From Hydrogenophaga sp. 2FB (GTDB taxonomy: Bacteria > Pseudomonadota > Gammaproteobacteria > Burkholderiales > Burkholderiaceae_C), in assembly GCF_005503365.1 (NCBI RefSeq), contig NZ_SCML01000064.1, positions 1 through 35,930 of the forward strand: 35,930 nucleotides of DNA, written 5' to 3'. Positions 33,751 through 35,930 of the stretch are shown here, one piece after another. A program made the translations under genes and the position numbers. Under the pieces are notes generated by a model. That model had not been told where the DNA came from and made no database searches. It was given only the letters and a program-made list of their open reading frames with translations. Each line of letters begins with the position of its first letter. Within the stretch, counting starts at the first letter, position 1.

Positions 33751-33828
33751 TGCAACCCCGCCTATGCGGGATTGCAGGCGCGAGGTGCATCGCGCCCCAT
33801 GCAAAACGCCGGCTCACGTTGGCGTTTT
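33751..33828 (+). terminator. Three consecutive stem-loops after the MmgE/PrpD gene
   Basis: Hairpin 1 (33751-33776) pairs TGCAACCCCGC with GCGGGATTGCA around CTAT, with one mismatch. Hairpin 2 (33777-33796) pairs GGCGCGA with TCGCGCC around six bases. Hairpin 3 (33803-33828) pairs AAAACGCC with GGCGTTTT around ten bases and ends in a T-run, the best intrinsic terminator of the three in both directions. The first begins five bases after the operon's stop codon. Confidence 0.65.
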
Positions 33829-33861
33829 CGTCTGCGCCGCCCGTCGCCGGGCGTGCCGTTC

Positions 33862-33938
33862 TTAATCCATCCTCAGCACCAGGCGACCGGTCGCCGCTCG
33901 CGCCTCCATGACCGCTATGGCTTCCTGGAACTGGTCTA
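33862..33938 (-). pseudogene. 3'-end remnant of a quinone oxidoreductase/zinc-type alcohol dehydrogenase gene
   Basis: The minus strand reads LDQFQEAIAVMEARAATGRL then VLRMD and a TAA stop at 33864-33862. This is the typical C-terminal tail of NADPH:quinone reductase-like MDR enzymes (ATGKLVL ending). Everything upstream is replaced by the IS5-family element at 33939. Only 25 codons remain, so the assignment rests on a short but characteristic stretch. Confidence 0.55.
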
Positions 33939-34618
33939 GGGCGTGTTAACACTAATGGCGACGGCGACGATTGCGCCAGAAAATCTCCGACATGGAGATC
34001 ACGCCCGAACAATTCGCTACCATTGAACACTGCCTGCCCAGGCAGCGTGGCAACGTCAGCCTGAGCAATCTGCAGGTGGTCAATGCGATCCTCTATGTGG
34101 CCGAACATGGTTGCAAGTGGCGCGGACTGCCCAAACGCTTCGGCAACTGGCACACGATTTACACGCGCATGAATCGCTGGACCAAAGCTGGCGTCCTGGA
34201 TCGCATGTTCGAGGAGTTGCAGCGTGCGCAAGTCGTGCGTATCAGGATCGAAGCCGTCTCGCTGGACTCCACAAGCATCAAGGTCCATCCCGACGGCACA
34301 GGGGCACTAAAAAAAAGGTCCGCAGTCCATCGGAAAGTCCCGAGGCGGATGGAACACCAAGATTCATATGGTTGCCGCGGATGCTCGAACGGCCGTGACG
34401 TTTTCGCTCTCGCCTGGGCAGGCGCACGACGCACCCGAAGGCCGGCGCCTGCTCAGCAGTCTTGGGCCGACCAGCAGACCGGTGCATTTGTTGATGGACC
34501 GTGCCTACGAAGGCAACGAGACACGGCAGCTGGCACTGGATCTGGGTTTCATTCCGGTGGTGCCACCAATGAAGACGCGGATCGAACCGTGGGACTACGA
34601 CCGCGAGATGTACAAGCG
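33939..34618 (+). mobile_element. IS5-family insertion sequence, 3' end removed by a Tn3-family insertion
   Basis: The left end GGGCGTGTTAACACTAATGG follows CTAG, a common IS5/IS427-type target. The transposase frame runs rightward and is cut at 34618 by the terminus of the second Tn3-family copy. The right inverted repeat is not in the window. Confidence 0.75.
33992..34618 (+). pseudogene. IS5-family transposase in two frames, C-terminus missing
   Basis: The first frame (MEITPEQFATIEHCLPRQRG) is a DUF4096-type N-terminal domain and ends in the first-Asp region SLDSTSIKVHPDGTGALKK. Coding then continues in another frame with GPQSIGKSRGGWNTKIHMVA, ARTAVTFSLSPGQAHDAPEG and the second Asp in HLLMDRAYEGNETRQLAL. 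The switch is at a run of eight A residues (34308-34315). A run of seven would join the frames, so this may be a programmed slippage site, as in many IS5-family elements, or a mutation. The segment stops at DYDREMYKR, just before the catalytic Glu, because of the Tn3-family insertion, so it is inactive. Confidence 0.85.
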
Positions 34619-35818
34619 GGGGTGATCTCAATTTCGGTGCGGAAAGTCGGGTTAGCAGCCGAGGGTTAACCCGCATTCGCTCAAACCTTCTGGAACCAAC
34701 GAGAACAATTCCGTAGACTCCAACAAGGCTTGGAACTGCGCAGGCCATGGGGAGAACCAGCTTGCCAGGCTTCTATCTGCGTTTTGTCGGATCCGACACC
34801 CTTCCCAAGTCTCTGTCCAGGCGCGAGGTCGAAGAATGCTTTGGACTGAGCGCTGAAGACATCCACGAGCTTCGCCCGCCCCGCTTCCGGGGTACAGCTC
34901 GGCTTGGCGCGGCCGTTCAACTGGTAATGCTGCGCGCCACTGGACGACACCCAGATGCCCTCTCAGGCCTGCCACCCGTGCTGCTGCGGCACCTGACATC
35001 AACACTGGGCATGAGCGCGACGGACATCGCATCCGTGACGTCGCTGTACAAGGACCGGGCCACCCGCTTCGGGCATCAGCTTTGGGCACGGCAACGCGTT
35101 GGCTTCGCGGTTGTGGACGACACCACAAAAGCACTGCTTGCCGATGCCCTGCGCGAGCTTGCCACCACTGCGGTTTCGGTGAACGATCTTGTGCATCAGT
35201 CGGAGCACTGGCTTTTCGACCGCCGCCTCGTGCTGCCTGGCGATCGAAACCTCAGGGACATGGCCCGCACGGCATTTGCCGACCAGGAGAATGCGGCGCT
35301 CGAAACGATTCGCATAGGCGTGCCGCGCGAGCACATCCACAGGGCGCTTTTGCACACGTTCTCAAAACGATCTGGACCGGGTGGGCACACCGTGCTGGAT
35401 TGGCTGCGAACGCCACCGGGCAAGCATGGCCAGCTCACCCTGAGCGAGGTCACCAAGAAAATCGAGTGCCTGAAGGCATTGCATGTCCACGAATGGAAGC
35501 TGTCGGCGATTGCGCTGAACCGGTTAAAGGCCTACAGCCAGGAGGTGGTCAATCGAACACCATCAGCAACAAAGAACCTGTCCCCCGAACAGCGCGAGTT
35601 GGAGATGGTCTCATTCCTGCACGTCACTTTGCTTGAGCAGACCGACCTGGCTGCGGAGATGGGTGCGCGACGCCTCACCGATCTCTACCGCAAGGCTTCC
35701 GGCAAGGTGCTCAAGAAGCAAGCCGACAGCTCCGTCGATTTACGCGCTGAGCGGGTGGAGCTCAAAGAGGTCCTCTACGACAAGAAATTGACCGCCGAGC
35801 AAATCGTCGCCGCGATGC
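34619..35818 (+). mobile_element. Second copy of the Tn3-family transposon, truncated
   Basis: Starts with the same 38-bp terminus as at 26813 and continues through the 5' third of tnpA until it is cut by another terminus at 35819. It is inserted in the IS5-family transposase. The five bases before it are AAGCG (34614-34618), the expected target duplication if its far end is ever found. Confidence 0.85.
34747..35818 (+). pseudogene. Tn3-family tnpA, 3'-truncated second copy
   Basis: The first 357 codons are the same as in the full-length tnpA at 26941, apart from G109 in place of E109. After EQIVAAMR the reading frame enters the IS1071-like terminus (35819) and ends with a short foreign tail. 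The whole catalytic domain is lost. Confidence 0.9.
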
Positions 35819-35930
35819 GGGGTCTCCTCGTTTTCAGTGCAATAAGTGACGGTACGAAAAGCTAGCACTGGCGCGGAGGTGGTGTTGGTAGATCGTTGAT
35901 TTCATTGACTTTCCTGTTCACTTTCAAATC
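35819..35930 (+). mobile_element. IS1071-like terminal inverted repeat at the window edge
   Basis: Begins GGGGTCTCCTCGTTTTCAGT and stays non-coding to the window end. From memory this is the start of the roughly 110-bp inverted repeat of IS1071, a Tn3-family element that flanks catabolic genes in Comamonas and relatives; this was not checked against a database. It interrupts tnpA exactly at its GGGG. The preceding five bases GATGC (35814-35818) are the predicted target duplication. The body of the element would lie to the right. Confidence 0.65.

Noticed and set aside
30491..33755. Minus-strand open frames (30491-31486, 31441-32412, 32571-33755) opposite the Bug/dehydrogenase/PrpD operon
   Set aside because: Antisense shadows with no motifs; plus-strand genes are tightly coupled and of normal family length.

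Overview
The window looks like high-GC chromosome or accessory DNA from a betaproteobacterium of the order Burkholderiales, most likely Comamonadaceae (Comamonas, Acidovorax or Delftia type). The reasons are three Bug-type periplasmic solute receptors, PDR/VanB-type aromatic oxygenase chemistry, a betaproteobacterial NrdA N-terminal fragment, and what looks like an IS1071 terminus at the right edge. The genus is inference; no rRNA or other marker gene is present.

Region 1 (1-9127) is an orderly catabolic/uptake operon on the minus strand: FAD-dependent amino-acid-oxidase-like protein, M81 (MlrC-like) metallopeptidase, then a complete Dpp/Opp/Gsi-type peptide ABC transporter (binding protein, two permeases, two ATPases, the last cut by the window edge). 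A divergent XRE-cupin regulator faces it across an intergenic region with repeated GCAAA-type half-sites. The simplest reading is import of a small peptide-like compound followed by hydrolysis and oxidation.

Region 2 (9092-14093) is a broken creD gene, preceded by two CreB-box-like repeats and cut by the end of a Tn3-family transposon relic. The terminus resembles Tn4651/Tn5041. The relic carries an nrdA ATP-cone fragment, an Xre-RES toxin-antitoxin pair, and a divergent tnpT/tnpS cointegrate-resolution module with a recombination core between the genes. No transposase gene for this element is present.

Region 3 (14098-16041) holds scars of older catabolic genes: an amidohydrolase tail joined out of frame to the back half of an acyl-CoA ligase, followed by an intact PDR/VanB-type reductase.

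Region 4 (16184-26461) is a MarR-associated catabolic cluster: SDR dehydrogenase, acyl-CoA ligase, two Bug receptors, MarR regulator, carboxymuconolactone-decarboxylase-like protein, SCP2-type thiolase, cupin protein and FAH-family hydrolase. Four copies of a 13-bp ACAR-N5-TTGT motif lie in front of its transcription units, which suggests one regulon. An intact IS3-family element (18644-19962) sits in the divergent promoter between the ligase and the first Bug gene.

Region 5 (26462-35930) is mobile-element territory surrounding a second small operon. A Tn3-family tnpA is followed directly by a 5'-truncated DUF35 (Zn-ribbon/OB-fold) gene, then a Bug receptor, a 3-hydroxyisobutyrate-dehydrogenase-family enzyme and an MmgE/PrpD protein, closed by three stacked hairpins. 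Beyond that lie nested insertions: a quinone-oxidoreductase tail, an IS5-family element, a second truncated copy of the same Tn3-family element, and an IS1071-like terminus. The two tnpA copies form a roughly 1.2-kb direct repeat about 7.8 kb apart.
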